A DNA stretch of 64,000 nucleotides from Vicia villosa (Eukaryota; Streptophyta; Magnoliopsida; Fabales; Fabaceae): NCBI RefSeq assembly GCF_029867415.1, contig NC_081185.1, positions 77,411,553-77,475,552 of the forward strand. Reading direction: 5' to 3'. Position numbers and translations under genes: made by a program. Below the pieces are notes generated by a model. That model saw only the letters and a program-made list of their open reading frames with translations. It was not told the origin of the DNA and did not search any database. Shown one piece after another: positions 52,435 to 64,000 of this stretch; the first letter of the stretch is position 1, and every line of letters starts with the position of its first letter.

Positions 52435-53499
52435 GCAAAAGTTAGGGATATATGGCAAGTAACTGTGTTCAGGACAAACTTGATCATTCAAAATCCATAG
52501 CGGAGTGTTCATCAGCAGTAGGTCATCTTCTACGAAGCACGAATACAGCGCGACTTGGAGTGGAAGGGAAAGATAACGGTCGTCACGTTTCATCGTAGCC
52601 CTTTTCCCGAAAATTACCAATTTCCAACTTTGTAAATACTTCATGGAATCAAGCATTTGGCTGATTACCATTCCATATATAATAATTTGAGCCTTGTGCT
52701 TTTCCTTTGCAATCTAGTCTTATTCAGTTTCTTGAAATGCATTTTAAGTTTAAACAGTCATTTTCTTGAAACAAATGTTTTCATAAAATAAAAATGAATT
52801 TACTTGCAAAAATAAAGGTGAAATTTCTTTCTAAGGTTTACAAACAATAGGAAGAATGCAAACAGTTGCTCCGAGAACGGTTGAGACTCCGGGAACCAAT
52901 ATTTCCCCGTAAGGTCGCTTTGCGAACATCTCCCTATGACGGATCTTCACTTCAATTCATATTACTCATTTCAAACAGCGGACAACTGATAACCAGATAT
53001 TCCCGAGAGAGTTCGAACTCCAAGAAGAGGACATCTTCTGATCCACAAGAATTTCAGTCGTATCATAGGATTTCACATCCGCGACAATTCTATTCACATT
53101 CACTTTACATTTTATAATTGTCATAATATTCATGCATACATTACATCACAACTGCATAGTCAAATTAGGCTTTTAATCATGGGAATGCCCGAGTCATAAG
53201 GGCATGAACTCAAGTTTCCCCTGCAAACACTGGAGAAACTTTTTTTCCTTCAAAACAACGATCCATGTAGAGAGGTTTCCCCAAGCAAGTCAATAAATGA
53301 TGGTCTCCCTCAAAGAGATAGTTTGTTCACTTTTGGAATCCCTCAGCCGAGAATCTCCTGCAGAGCGACATTCGACAGTCTTCTTCAGATAAGATAATCT
53401 GCTTCACATTCCGGAACTCCCTACAGGTCTGGTATTTCCCCAGCAAGGTCGAGAGATGCCACCTTCTTTTTCGTCAAAGAAAATAATTCAGAATCTCCC
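52435..53499 (+). other. 3' UTR spacer of the large Ogre
   Basis: No gene. TTTTCCCCAGCA-like text increases towards the array to the right. Confidence 0.5.
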
Positions 53500-54260
53500 A
53501 GCAGATCTACAAATGATTCCCCAGCGGAGTCAGCAAATGGCAGTCTCTTTCAGCAGAAGACAGTTTGCTCACTTTCTATCACAACAAAGTCAGCGAATGG
53601 CAGTCTCTTTCAGCAGAAGACAGTTTGCTCACTTTCTATCACAACAAAGTCAGTAAATGGCAGTCTCTTTCAGCAGAAGACAGTTTGCTCACTTTCTATC
53701 ATAACAAAGTCAGCAAATGGCAGTCTCTTTCAGCAGAAGACAGTTTGCTCACTTTCTTTCATAACAGGGTCTACAAATGGCAGTCTCTCCTAGTAGAAGA
53801 CAGTTTGTTTCCCCAGCAGTCAGCAAATGGCAGTCTCTTTCAGCAGAAGACAGTTTGCTCACTTTCTTTCATAACAGGGTCTACAAATGGCAGTCTCTCC
53901 TAGTAGAAGACAGTTTGTTTCCCCAGCAGTCAGCAAATGGCAGTCTCTTTCAGCAGAAGACAGTTTGCTCACTTTCTCACAGCAGGGTCTACAAATGGCA
54001 GTCTTTTTCAGCAGAAGACAGTTTGCTCCCCGAACAATTGGCAAATGGCAGCCTTTCCCCAAGGAAAGACAGTTTGTCTGTTAAATACTCAAGAGATCGA
54101 CAAATGGCAGTTTTTTTTTCAAACAGTTTGTCTGTTTCTGGGATGTTTAATTCCCCACAGAGTCGATGAATGGCAGTTTTCCTCTTAGGGAAACAGTTTG
54201 TTGATTCCCCAGGCACCAGTCGACGAATGGCAGTTTTCACCCCGAAAACAGTTCGTCCGC
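53500..54260 (+). repeat. 3' UTR tandem hairpin array (period about 50-60 bp)
   Basis: About 13 units each hold an outer stem around a GCAAATGGCAG...ACAGTTTGC frame and an inner stem. Outer arms vary as GCAAA/TTTGC (53533-53568), GCGAA/TTTGC, GTAAA/TTTGC, ACAAA/TTTGT (53773-53808), GACAAA/TTTGTC (54099-54132) and GACGAA/TTCGTC (54222-54257). Inner arms vary as GTCT/AGAC, CTTTCC/GGAAAG and GTTTTC/GAAAAC. Because several units are 60 bp, open frames run through the array; these are not genes. Confidence 0.95.
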
Positions 54261-54345
54261 CTTCAAACAAAGTCATTAGCCCCTCAAAAGATCATGAGGC
54301 CATATGACATTCTTTCAAAGACGTCAAGTCAAAAGGGAAGATGGT

Positions 54346-54502
54346 GAAGTTTCTTTACAGCCGTCAAATGGCATCTTATCTCCAAGCGCTGATAAGAAGT
54401 TTGATGAGGAAACAAACCCTTGAAGTTTCTTTACTACCATCAAATGGCGTCTCGTCTCCAAGTGCTGATGAGAAGTTTGATGAGGAAACAAACCTTTGGA
54501 GA
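54346..54502 (+). repeat. Two 78-bp hairpin units
   Basis: CTTATC-(TCCAAGCGCT)-GATAAG (54375-54396) and CTCGTC-(TCCAAGTGCT)-GATGAG (54451-54472) lie in otherwise near-identical tandem units. Confidence 0.85.
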
Positions 54503-54860
54503 TTTTCTCTTTATCTGAGATATTGTCCAAACGCAACCGAGACCAGTTTCGAGATTTGGACATCCGGAACGAGAGGAGGTTGTTTACCTTTTTCTAAGTA
54601 TCAACACTTAGTTAAAGAAGATGGATAGCGCATCCTACATTGCCATCCATTCTCCAGAATCCACATCAAGTATTTCTGCAGGAGTTAGTCTCCTCATTCC
54701 CCGCCAAGTGCGACAACAGGATCAAATCATGCAAAGATTTTATCAATTACAACATCTCAGGAGCGCCCAAAATTCGGGCATTCTTTGATATTTAAGTCTC
54801 TTTTACGCAGGAGAGATCGAGATCTCAATCTCTCTCCCTCCAGATAAAAGAAACTTAAAT
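54503..54860 (+). other. 3' UTR tail of the large Ogre
   Basis: No gene. It ends AGATAAAAGAAACTTAAAT before the polypurine tract. Confidence 0.6.
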
Positions 54861-54869
54861 AGGGGCATC
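54861..54869 (+). promoter_or_regulatory. Ogre polypurine tract
   Basis: AGGGGCATC lies directly before the 3' LTR. Confidence 0.75.
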
Positions 54870-57800
54870 TGTCATACCCTAATTTTTGACCCCCCTGAGA
54901 TGACATATCTTCAGGATTTTTCATCAGGTCAAGACAAGTACCCAGAGCAGTCATTTCTCCATCTGGTACCTAATCGAGGATGCTCAAAGACAAGAAAGCT
55001 CAGGCAAAGGATCAATCAATACAAGGATTAGTCCCTAATACAATCATGAGGCTCAAAGACTTCACTTTTCTCATCTATGATTGATTAGACATCCAGTCAT
55101 ATGAGTACAGGTTTACTCAGGTCACCAGACTAGGGTTTTGAGCCTATCAAGGACTAAAATCAGGGATCACATTTGGGAAACCCTAAAAAGCCCCAGGGAA
55201 CCATTCAAAAACATCAATCATCTTCAAATAACTCATATTACAAGATCTACTGGACATCACACTTCAATTCAAAGTCTATAGTCATTACTTTCACATGGTC
55301 GACAAATTAGGGTTTTGACCTAATTCACCAAGATAGTTGACTTCTGATCAGGGCATGAATCCAAAACTCAAGACATGATTCAAGGATCTCTACTACCTCC
55401 ATATAATCCATTTATATCATCCATTTGTGGAGAAGATCTTATTTCTACACAAAAGCCCAAAAATTCACTTTGTCAGGAAAAAGTCAACTGTGAAGGATCA
55501 TCATTGACTTTTAAGGTTTTTGGTCAAAAAATGACTTTCAAAGATCAATATCATCAATATATGGATGTCAAAGTCATTTGGCCAAAGAAATTCAAAGAAA
55601 TTCATCAAGGAGCGAAAAGTCGGGAATTAGGGTTTTTGAAGACATGGTGAGATCTCAAAATTTCACCTACACAACTCAAAAAACTTCCAACATGAAAGTT
55701 GTAGATCTTGCAAAATAAAACAACATCTTACAAAGGAACTTTTTTCAAAAGATCAACCATTTATGAAGTTTTGGAAATTTTGAAGTTTAGGTCATAAACA
55801 CTTAGAAATTTTTCTAAGTGTTTTAACCTAGTTTTCATCCAACTTTAGGCTCATTTTTCACAAATTTCCTAAATGATTCTGAAGAAGACATAAACTAATG
55901 ATTTGAAGTAGATGTTTAGGGCTTTCCAAATTGTGTTCAACCTTCTCCAAATTCAATTTGAGCTAGGAGTTATGCTTGTTCAAAGTTGGCCTCATGAAGT
56001 AAAATTATAGGTCATGGACACTTTTGGACTTTGCAAATTTTGTGCAAATAACCTCTCTTATGGATGCTACACGACCCATAACACATCTGAAATCATGCCA
56101 TGCATTCATTTTCACCATGCCATAAGGATTGAAGAAGATTCTAAAAACAAGAACATGTGATTATGTAATGATTACATTTGTGAATTTATGGCAAATTGAT
56201 GAATCACCCAAGGAATCTTCTCACCAACCAATTAGAGCTCATTTCTGGCTCAGAATTGTCCCCTAAGATCAAGCAAAATCGAGGGCTAGGGGATTGATCA
56301 AATGGAATCAAATTTCTCATCATTGCATAAGAGATATTTGCAAAATTCCTTCATGGCTAAGAAAGCAAATCAACTTCACTAAGGAAGCTCACTCCTCTGC
56401 AGCTATACTGATCCATTTGCCTATAAATACAGATGCATTCCTCATTCAAAAACACACCAAAGCAACCATATTACTTGCTTTCTCCTTCTCTCCTCTTGTT
56501 CATTGTTTTTCAAAGTTCTTTGGCAAGAAGAATCGATTTCTTCAAACCAAAGCATATCTTTGGGAAGTGAGCATTCTAACATCTCAAGGGAGGTCATTTG
56601 AGGTGATCCAAGCACCTGGATCACTTCTGTAGGTGGAGGAACACCATTGTTGCTCTCACTTTGGAGCACTTGCAGTTGGAGGTCCATGGAGTGATTCAGA
56701 AGGTTTCAAGGCAAGCCAATCATCCAGACACACTCCTCAGGTCATAGTGAAGCTAACCAGATGGCTGCAGCTCATCTGTAACTCAGGATTCAACAACCTC
56801 CATGTCCACTTGAAGCTCAAATCGAGGGAGGTCCATAGAACAATTCAGAAGGATTCAGGCTACAATAAGCATCCAGTTAGCATCATTGAGTCTCAGGGAA
56901 GCTATTGAGATCATTCATTCAAACCCAGGTGCTCTCAATCATCCTCACGATCTCCATTTTCAGAGGTAAGTTTCTGAACTTCACCTCTCTAATTTAAGTA
57001 CCTTTTGTGAAATAGCTCGATTCTATCTTGTTCAGCATCATCAGAGGATTGAAAACCCTCTATCATCACCCATTTATCTTTCAGTATAGTCATTTAATTT
57101 GATTTTGAAATTTTAGGGTTCTTCACGATTTCTGATAAATTAGTTAGATGTAGTTAATGATAGTTCATGTTAGTTACATATTTAGAATCGTGAGTGAAAT
57201 TAGAGCAAGTTTCGTGTTTACATCATGACAAATGGTTGAGAAACGAGTGAGTTCAGAAATCCAAAAATGGAGAGCTTGAGGTTGAAGACGAAGATGGTGG
57301 TGGCGCGCAAATTTGAAATCTCAGGGCAGGTTTTATTTTATTTTGAATGGTATGCGTTTTATTAACGACTAAACAACTTGCCCTAGTGGCCACACATGCG
57401 CCCTTAGTATCATCATGCCACAAGTCTGGGGTTCGAATCCCCCTCGCCCCAGACTTTTTCATCCTTTTATTTTTTTAGATTTTTCTAACTTGTTTTAAAA
57501 CAAAACCAAATGCGCGCGTGTTATAGTCACCAACTGGCGTTTGGCTCAGTGGTGTTGTTTTGAGTGTGTGGCTATAAGGGCGTGAGTTCAAGCCTTGCTA
57601 GGACCAAAACCTATTTTTTTATCACTTTTCTAACTTAATTCCTTCACAACTTTAACCAATTATTTAACTTATCAAATTAATTCATTTTGACTTCATTTTT
57701 TAAACACTTGTTGATTAATATATATATTTTATAAATAATCAAAAAAAATCATAAAAATATCATTTATTTCATGTATTTTAATTAGGTTTAAAATAGTATG

Positions 57801-60800
57801 TTTTAAATGTTTTCTTAAATACTTTAAAATATATATATTCATTTTGTTTTAACCTAATTACTTTGTGAATAATGTTATGATAAAAACCCTATTTATTTAG
57901 GTCTTAATTAGGTATAGATTTCATCTTTGCCTTAATTAAGTTGACTTTTGTCAATCTACAAAATTGTTTTCAATCTCCGATTAAACAGATGATTAAGGTT
58001 TTCAAACAAACAAAACCTTATATCATTTCAATCTTTTCTTCAACTGTATTCATAAACAGTAAATCATTTTTAAGTGGGCCTCTAATAGAGTGTAAGCCCC
58101 AAAAACCTTCTCTTCTTAGCTTGTTTTTAAAAACTGTATTTTCAAAATCTTCTTTCTGTTTTCAAAACATTCTTCTGGTATTTGAAGGGCATTATTCCCG
58201 GTGAAACTCTTCAGATACCTATGTGACCTTTGTCCATCTTCACTTCTTCTGTTTTCAAAAACCATTAACTGTTTATCATATACATTCAACTGTTATCAAT
58301 AAAAACAACAAAAATTACTGTTGAGGCTCTGTACATACTTCTTCAATGGCCTCCACTCCATCCAGGTTAGGCTTTACAAGCTTTCAATTTACAGTCTTTG
58401 TTTAAATTACTGTCAAATATAAACTGTGCATATATTAGTTTAGAACTATGTTTGAGTATAAACCTTAGGACAGTTAAACTATATATATATTATAGGAATA
58501 TGACCTAGGATTGAGAATGTCTTCCCGGTGAAGGCTCTTTCCTAATTAGAGATCTGTAGTTCAAACCCCCAAGATGAATTATTCCCGGTGAAACATCTTG
58601 GCAAAAACCTTAGAATCCAAATAATAGGACACATCCACCCAAAGAGGAATTATTCCCGGTGAAACCTCTTACCCATTTGCTTAGAGCCAAAATAAGTTCA
58701 AAACTACATAAGCTTTCTCTTGTGCTATAACAAGGACCCTCGATTAGCCTCCTCTTGGGCTTTGTACAAGGACCCACAGGCTTCTTAAAAGCATTTCCAG
58801 CTTCCTTTTGAGCTTGTATACAAGGACCCATCAGGTTTCTTATAAACATAGGAACAGGTCTTTAGTCACCTTTTAGCCTACCCTGGTGAGTTTCTTCCAA
58901 TTTAAACCAGACTTAAAACAAGCTAAGTTTGTCTCAATCTCACATTGAGTACATTTTTGGAATGAGAGACATGGACAGTCTCTGTCACCCTTATCTTCAT
59001 CAATCCTCCTTAGTAGAGTCTAGGATCTTTGTTTTGGTCATCCTCAGCATTGAGTCAGCCTTCATCTTGGGCTTTAAACAAAGAGTCTCCACTAGATAAT
59101 CTTTCTGCCATCCACTTTTCATTTCAATAAAACCCCTGGAAAGGGTTAGCCTCCAAAGTCAATTAATAAATGTCAAAAAATAAATAGATTTCATTCTCTT
59201 AGGAGATAATTTCCCCAAAAGAGTCAAAACCCCTGGAAAGGGTCAGCCTCCAAAAAACATGATAAAGTCAGTCTTTTAATAGACAAATTCACCAGCTGAG
59301 TCAAAATCCCTGGAAAGGGTTAGCTTCCATCAAAAAACAGTCTTTTAATAGATAAAATCTCCTCAATAGAGTCAAAACCAACAAAAACAGTTAGCCTCAA
59401 CCTTGGGCTTCATACAAGGCACCCAAACAATAAAACTCCCCTGTCAAGAGTCTGCCTCAACCTTGGGCATTGTACAAGGCAGATAATAGAGTCTCCCCAG
59501 TGAGTCCTTCATCACTCAGTAGCCACAACCTTGGGCTTTGTACAAGGCAGATAAACCATACTTCCATGTGTCAAAGATTCCTAACCCTTAGGATCTTTCC
59601 CCATATAGTCATCCATACTTAATTCATTTAAGAGTCCGCCACAACCTTGGGCTTTGTACAAGGCAGAAAATAATGTTTTCCCTAGCAACAGTCAGCCACA
59701 ACCTTGGGCTTTATACAAGGCACATAAATAGAGTCTCCCTCAGTAGAGTCAGCCTCAATTCTGGGCTTTGTACAGAACACCAAATAAAATCCATCAAATA
59801 AACATTCTCCAAGTAGAGTCAGCCTCAATTCTGGGCTTTGTACAGAACACAAAAATACCCTGTAATTAATCACCAGTGGAGTCATCTCCCAGAGTCAAAT
59901 AATATTAATAAATCAATCAAAAAGCCTCAAGCTTGGGCCTCATACAAGCCAGCTAAAGTCAAATCTTTCATACAGTAGATAGACATAGCTTATCTCTATA
60001 AAGAGATATTTTTACTACTCTACCACATTCAAACAAACAAACATTTCAATTTCAATTTCAATCAAAGTCTCCCATTTAGGACTCTGAAAGACATGCTCTG
60101 GCACATCCCCAGACTTGTACACTTTCCCTAATTTGGACGAGCATCTTTCTTTCATCTAAGAGGCATCTGACTGGCATACTTGCACACACACAAGTAAGGT
60201 CCCCCTCTTGAATGAAATGAATTCAGTTATTCTGTCACTCCTTTAAATGTTTGTGGTAGAATAGTACAAATACCTCTCTGTAGAGATAATTTCATGTCTC
60301 TTTACCGTAAACAGAGATTTAATTCCAAGCTTCAACCTTGAGCTTCAAGCAAGGCACCAAAAAACAGTTAATTTCCCTAGTTAGTTCCCCGAACTACATT
60401 AAGCTCTGACTTCCACTAGGGATATGTAGGCATGAGGTTCACAAGGAATCTCAGCGAGCTAATAAAATACCAAAAATAGTCAGTCTGTCTATCTGTCTGT
60501 CTTTCTTTAATCAATTCAATTCTCTCTCCTAACACAAAGGAGAAACTTTCCCAATCATAGCAATAAACACTAACACAATGACACAGAGAAGGTTCCTGTA
60601 GAGTACTACAGATATGTAGGGTGTTTAAACACTTCCCTATGTATAACCGACTTCCCGGACTCCAGAATTTCTAGTCTAGGTGTAAATCCCCACACTTAGC
60701 AAACTCCTAGGGTTTAGTTGAGATCTTTTTTCCCCTTTCCTACTCGTAGGACAAATAAGAAAGTTCGTGTGATATCGTAGGAAGAACTGAAATAAAATTC

Positions 60801-60899
60801 ATCCCACCACGGGCGCATTCTCCTTCCAAATTTCGCGTGAAGGGTTTAGCGTGCCGTCCTCCCAAGTGAAACGGGGAGGTAAAAGAAAACGACACCACA
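54870..60899 (+). mobile_element. 3' LTR (6.03 kb) of a large Ogre
   Basis: It starts TGTCATACCC and ends ACCACA. It has the same module order as the LTR at 43778: TATAAATA at 56422, tRNA-like modules at 57378-57459 and 57542-57620, TTCCCGGTGAA hairpins from 58183, the GGCTTTGTA array to about 60360, and the U5 hairpins to about 60650. Similarity to the left LTR is uneven: close to identical around 47040-47460 against 58125-58560, but clearly divergent in the first few hundred bp and around 46520-46880 against 57610-57980. Confidence 0.88.
57378..57620 (+). other. tRNA-like modules 1 and 2 in the 3' LTR
   Basis: Module 1: TTGCCCTAGTGG (57378), GGTTCGAATCC (57430), TTTTT. Module 2: TGGCTCAGTGG (57542), GAGTTCAAGCC (57584), T7. 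The box sequences are better conserved than the sequence between and around them. Confidence 0.6.
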
Positions 60900-61356
60900 G
60901 ACATCATTTAAAAAGACTGTTGAACAGAATTTTTTACCAAAATTATTGCCAACACAGAACCAACACTCCCCCTTTGGCAAATTTTGGCTAAAACATTATT
61001 TGGTCACAATCAGAGCAGTAGCAGCACACACAAAAAACTCATATCAGAGCTCACAGAAAAACACCCATCATGTCGGAACATCTTCTGGTACATTATCTGC
61101 TCCCCCTCAAACTCACCATTATCTGCCCCCCCTCAAATTAAACTACTAAACTCTCCCCCTTTTTAGCCATAATATGTCAAATATAAAAAACAAACAAAGT
61201 AGCAAAGGTAGTTTAGAGAATACATCACAAAATATCCATGAAACAAGTACACGCAGGTGCCAAAACAAAAAACTGAAAGAACCAAAACAAAACAAAAACT
61301 CAACGGACTCAATCTGCATCAAACCCAGAACTGCTACCATCCTCACCATTAGTATG
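60900..61356 (-). mobile_element. Antisense 3' internal end of a SIRE/Maximus-like copia element
   Basis: The minus strand reads GTTTTAGCCAAAATTTGCCA then AAGGGGGAGTGTTGG near 60967-61000, the same pre-LTR phrase as at 11610-11641. More G-rich tracts follow (complements of CTCCCCCT, GCTCCCCC, CTGCCCCCC). No coding frame. Confidence 0.55.
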
Positions 61357-62307
61357 TGTTAGCTGATGATTTCGTTTGGAAAGAATGTCCTTCGAAGGTC
61401 TGAAATTCGAAGGAGATGGTTACTGATGATCATCTTTGAAGATAAAAAAGGCTACTGATGGCCATGCTTCGAGAATGATGTTTAAGTTGGAACAAAGATA
61501 GTTAGCACTGAAGATAAAATTCGGAAAGAATAGTCTTTGGGACTTAGACGTTTTGCGAAATATGCGAAGTACTGAAGCTTAGCATGGTTTCGTGGCATTC
61601 TCGACTCCGATTATGTTGCCACGCGTCGAAAGGATATTCAGGCGGGATGATTTGAATTTCGAAGTAGTTTATGTAACCGCACGAAGACAGATGGCATCCC
61701 TGGATTTTCTACGGGCAACGTGGCATTAGATTAGTGTAGGACCGTAAGGGTCGAAACTAGTATAAATAAGGGTCTTAATGTTAGGATTCCGTATGTTCAT
61801 TTTGTACAAATCACTCACATATTACTCAAGTATCAAGTGTTAAGAGAAAGAGTTCGTTGAGAAATGTACGTATGACACCAACACCATTTTAAATACATGT
61901 GTATTTTCCTTTATTCAAGTATCTTTCGATATTACTGCGTTTCATTTACTTCCTGTCATTTACATTCCTGCACTCTTTATTTTCATGTCATTTATCTTCG
62001 AAGCATTTAAGTTTTCTGCACTTTAAGATTCTTGCACCTTTACAGTTTTGTCTTATATTTTATCTTTCACTCACTTTTCACTGGTGTTATATTTACGTGT
62101 ATAACAAGGTGATTGCTAATCTTTATTTCTTTGTTCAAGTATTTCTTATTTGGAGACACATCAATCATAGACATAATTCAAACTATCATGAATAACAACC
62201 TTTTTGACTATGTCCTAGGATCAATCTAGTCGATCCTGCGAGTAACCAAATCATATTTATTATAGTTTGGAAGACTAGCGGTTGTTTACCGGAAATCACC
62301 GTAAACA
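61357..62307 (+). mobile_element. 5' LTR of a Ty3/gypsy element
   Basis: About 950 bp from TGTTAGCTGATG to CCGTAAACA, with TGTT...AACA ends, followed by a primer-site-like sequence and a gag. TATAAATA lies at 61761. It has many TTCGAA/TTCGAAG strings. Confidence 0.75.
61761..61768 (+). promoter_or_regulatory. TATA box of gypsy LTR
   Basis: TATAAATA followed by AGGGTCTTAATG. Confidence 0.65.
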
Positions 62308-62309
62308 AA

Positions 62310-62328
62310 TTGGCACGCCCAGTGGGAC
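62310..62328 (+). promoter_or_regulatory. Primer binding site of gypsy element
   Basis: TTGGCACGCCCAGTGGGAC lies 2 nt after the LTR end. I am not certain of the tRNA. Confidence 0.65.
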
Positions 62329-62391
62329 AGTGTCAAGCAGATTGTTATTAATCGATTGTTTTGTTTTGTCTAGAAAATATCAAGACCTTGT

Positions 62392-64000
62392 ATGAACCTT
62401 AGGAACGGTAAATTAACAAACAATGCACAACCGATTCCCAAACGAAGGTACAACAAGAAAATGGTCGTCACGACCAGTGCAAGGGGAGATCAAGATCCCC
62501 CACAAGGGTCAAGAATAGGAGCGGCAAATTCTACGCATGTTTCGACTTCTACTCAAGGAGCGTAGAACATACCGGGTCCGAATGGATCGAGACCCATGGA
62601 TAGTTCTCAGGCTATACCTGAAAACAATACAGCAACGACAGGGACTATTCCAGTTTCGGTATCAACTACCGCACCTCCATCCTCAAGTGCAAGCGAGATG
62701 CAACTTGCTTCGACGAATGCTGCAAACCAGTTATTCTCCCCTGGATCATCTGCGTTCGAATGGAGACCAAACAGTCAATATGGAATGTCATATGCATACA
62801 TGACAGGTACACGAGGAGCAGGACCTACATATACCACAACTAACCCTGCGACGTTTTCGCCAAATGCTAGTTCAGTGGGTCGAAGCGCACAAAATACTGG
62901 CTTCTCTGCCCAAATACCCAATTTTACCACAAGTAATCAAGCAGCATTCCGACAAGAGATGGACGCAAGTAACCATGATATGTTAGGAGTCCTGGCCAAA
63001 GAATTAGCGTCAATCTTAAATCCTTTAGCAACAAATATTGCTAACACTAATCGGGAGAATATGGAAACTTTTCAAAAAATATCATCCCAAATGACCCAAA
63101 TGGCAGAATTCATGGGAGTTCAACCACCCAGGCGAAGAAACAACCAATCCTCTTATCGAGAAGGGGATCCCATTCTGGAACGTATCCAAAATGTAGTTCC
63201 TCCGCCTAGTGCAAACACTGCCAGCGTGATTCCTCCACAAAGAACAACAACGGACGAAAGGAATCTGATAATAGATTTAGAGGCTTCGAATCAAAGAGCT
63301 GTTCCCGCCCAGCAAGGGTTTGAGGAAGAAAGACCCAGATTAAGGGTAGTAGGTAGGAACGAACACCCGGATGAAGTAGTTCAGAGAGTCAGAAGAGAAA
63401 ACCTGGCTACAGAAAATAACCTAACTGCCATGATAGAGAGAGTTATGGCCAATAATGGCCTCAGTACTGGACTTCGACGTCCAAATTATACATCCCCCAT
63501 AGCGGATTATATTATGCAAACAGAATTACCAAGAGGGACCAAAGTACCCAAATTCACAAAGTTTTCAGGGGACACTAGTGAATCAACGGTGGAACATATT
63601 GCCAGATATTTGACAGAAGCAGGAGATTTAGCGGGGAATAAAGATTTAAGGATTAAATACTTCCCTAGTTCGCTGACAAAAAATGCTTTTGTTTGGTTTA
63701 CTACCTTACCCCCAAATTCGATAGATGCTTGGGCACACTTGGAAAGATTATTCCATGAACAATTCTACATGGGTCAGACCAAGATAAGTCTGAAAGAATT
63801 GGCTAGCATCAAGAGGAAGTTCACAGAACCTATAGATGAGTACCTAAACAGGTTCCGTTTGTTAAAATCAAGATGTTTCACGACCGTCCCGGAGCATGAA
63901 CTAGTCGAAATGGCTGCCGGTGGTTTAGATTATTCAATTCGAAAGAAACTAGATACTCAATACCTAAGGGATATGGCCCAGTTGGCAGACAGGGTTCGAC
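62392..64000 (+). pseudogene. Ty3/gypsy Gag with one early stop, runs off right edge
   Basis: ATG at 62392 gives MNLRNGKLTNNAQPIPKRRY. A TAG at 62563 follows 57 codons; the same frame is then open to the window end (about 479 more codons). After a Ser/Thr/Pro/Gln-rich N-terminal region, the capsid-type domain appears from about 63540: RGTKVPKFTKFSGDTSEST, then AFVWFTTLPPNSIDAW, LKELASIKRKFTEPIDEYL and ELVEMAAGGLDYSIRKKL. This resembles plant Tat-type gags, but I cannot fix the lineage. The stop would need only one change (CAG to TAG), so the copy is young. Translation could restart at a downstream Met, for example the one at 62596, or the stop may simply kill this copy. Confidence 0.8.

Noticed and set aside
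53456..54188. Open frames of up to 130 codons in the 3' UTR array
   Set aside because: Many units are 60 bp, a multiple of three, which keeps frames open; the repeated peptide matches no family known to me.
62537..62803. Plus-strand frame of 88 codons overlapping the gypsy gag
   Set aside because: It is the shadow of the gag in another frame.

Overview
The window looks like plant nuclear DNA, most probably a large-genome legume of tribe Fabeae (pea, vetch, lentil, Lathyrus). The reasons are several Ogre-like Ty3/gypsy elements (LTRs starting TGTCATACCC, primer site TGGCGACTCTGCTGGGGA), SIRE/Maximus-type Ty1/copia elements, a plant L1 LINE, MULE and CACTA remnants, and almost no host genes. 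No prokaryotic signals are seen. I found one convincing host gene: a three-exon, 66-codon KIN2-like/small LEA stress protein at 14797-15410.

Layout. 1-1433 (-): Ty3/gypsy gag running off the left edge. 1434-5773: microsatellite, a CACTA terminus, a GC-rich MITE-like patch and degenerate retroelement DNA. 5774-8087: a chromovirus-type LTR. 8088-12756: a decayed copia internal region and its 3' LTR, holding a 173-bp MITE with a 9-bp target-site duplication (TSD). 12757-14500: antisense copia scraps and a MULE-type pseudogene. 14700-15410: the KIN2-like gene. 15543-17688: a hAT-like element split by a 5'-truncated LINE. 18090-21326: a short copia LTR, a compound microsatellite and an Ogre-like 3' LTR with a 266-bp MITE. 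21543-43777: nested insertions. A Maximus-like LTR (21543-22237 plus 34804-35240) is split by a complete, young, coding-less Ogre derivative (22238-34803, TSD ATATC). The Maximus gag is cut at 35854 by a chromovirus-like LTR, which is cut at 36580 by another Ogre derivative, which is cut at 43778 by a large Ogre with LTRs of about 6 kb. That Ogre keeps ORF1 and the integrase C-terminus on either side of a 100-N assembly gap (51528-51627). 60900-61356: antisense copia 3' end. 61357-64000: a further Ty3/gypsy element (LTR, primer site, gag) running off the right edge.

The most interesting signal is in the non-coding parts of the Ogre-like elements. Near the LTR 3' ends, in the leader, just after pol, and in nearly every tandem array of the 3' UTRs and LTRs, I see small hairpins whose loops or flanks are conserved while the two stem arms change together (A-U to G-C, G.U wobbles, or wholly different but complementary arms). 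The same layout recurs in three or four different LTR families in this window. Either these are conserved structured RNA modules in the retrotransposon genome, or reverse transcription keeps repairing imperfect palindromes. The LTRs also carry tRNA-like A-box/B-box modules followed by T runs, reminiscent of the 5S RNA in Cassandra TRIM elements.

All coordinates and base pairings were read by eye; no alignment, folding program or database was available.
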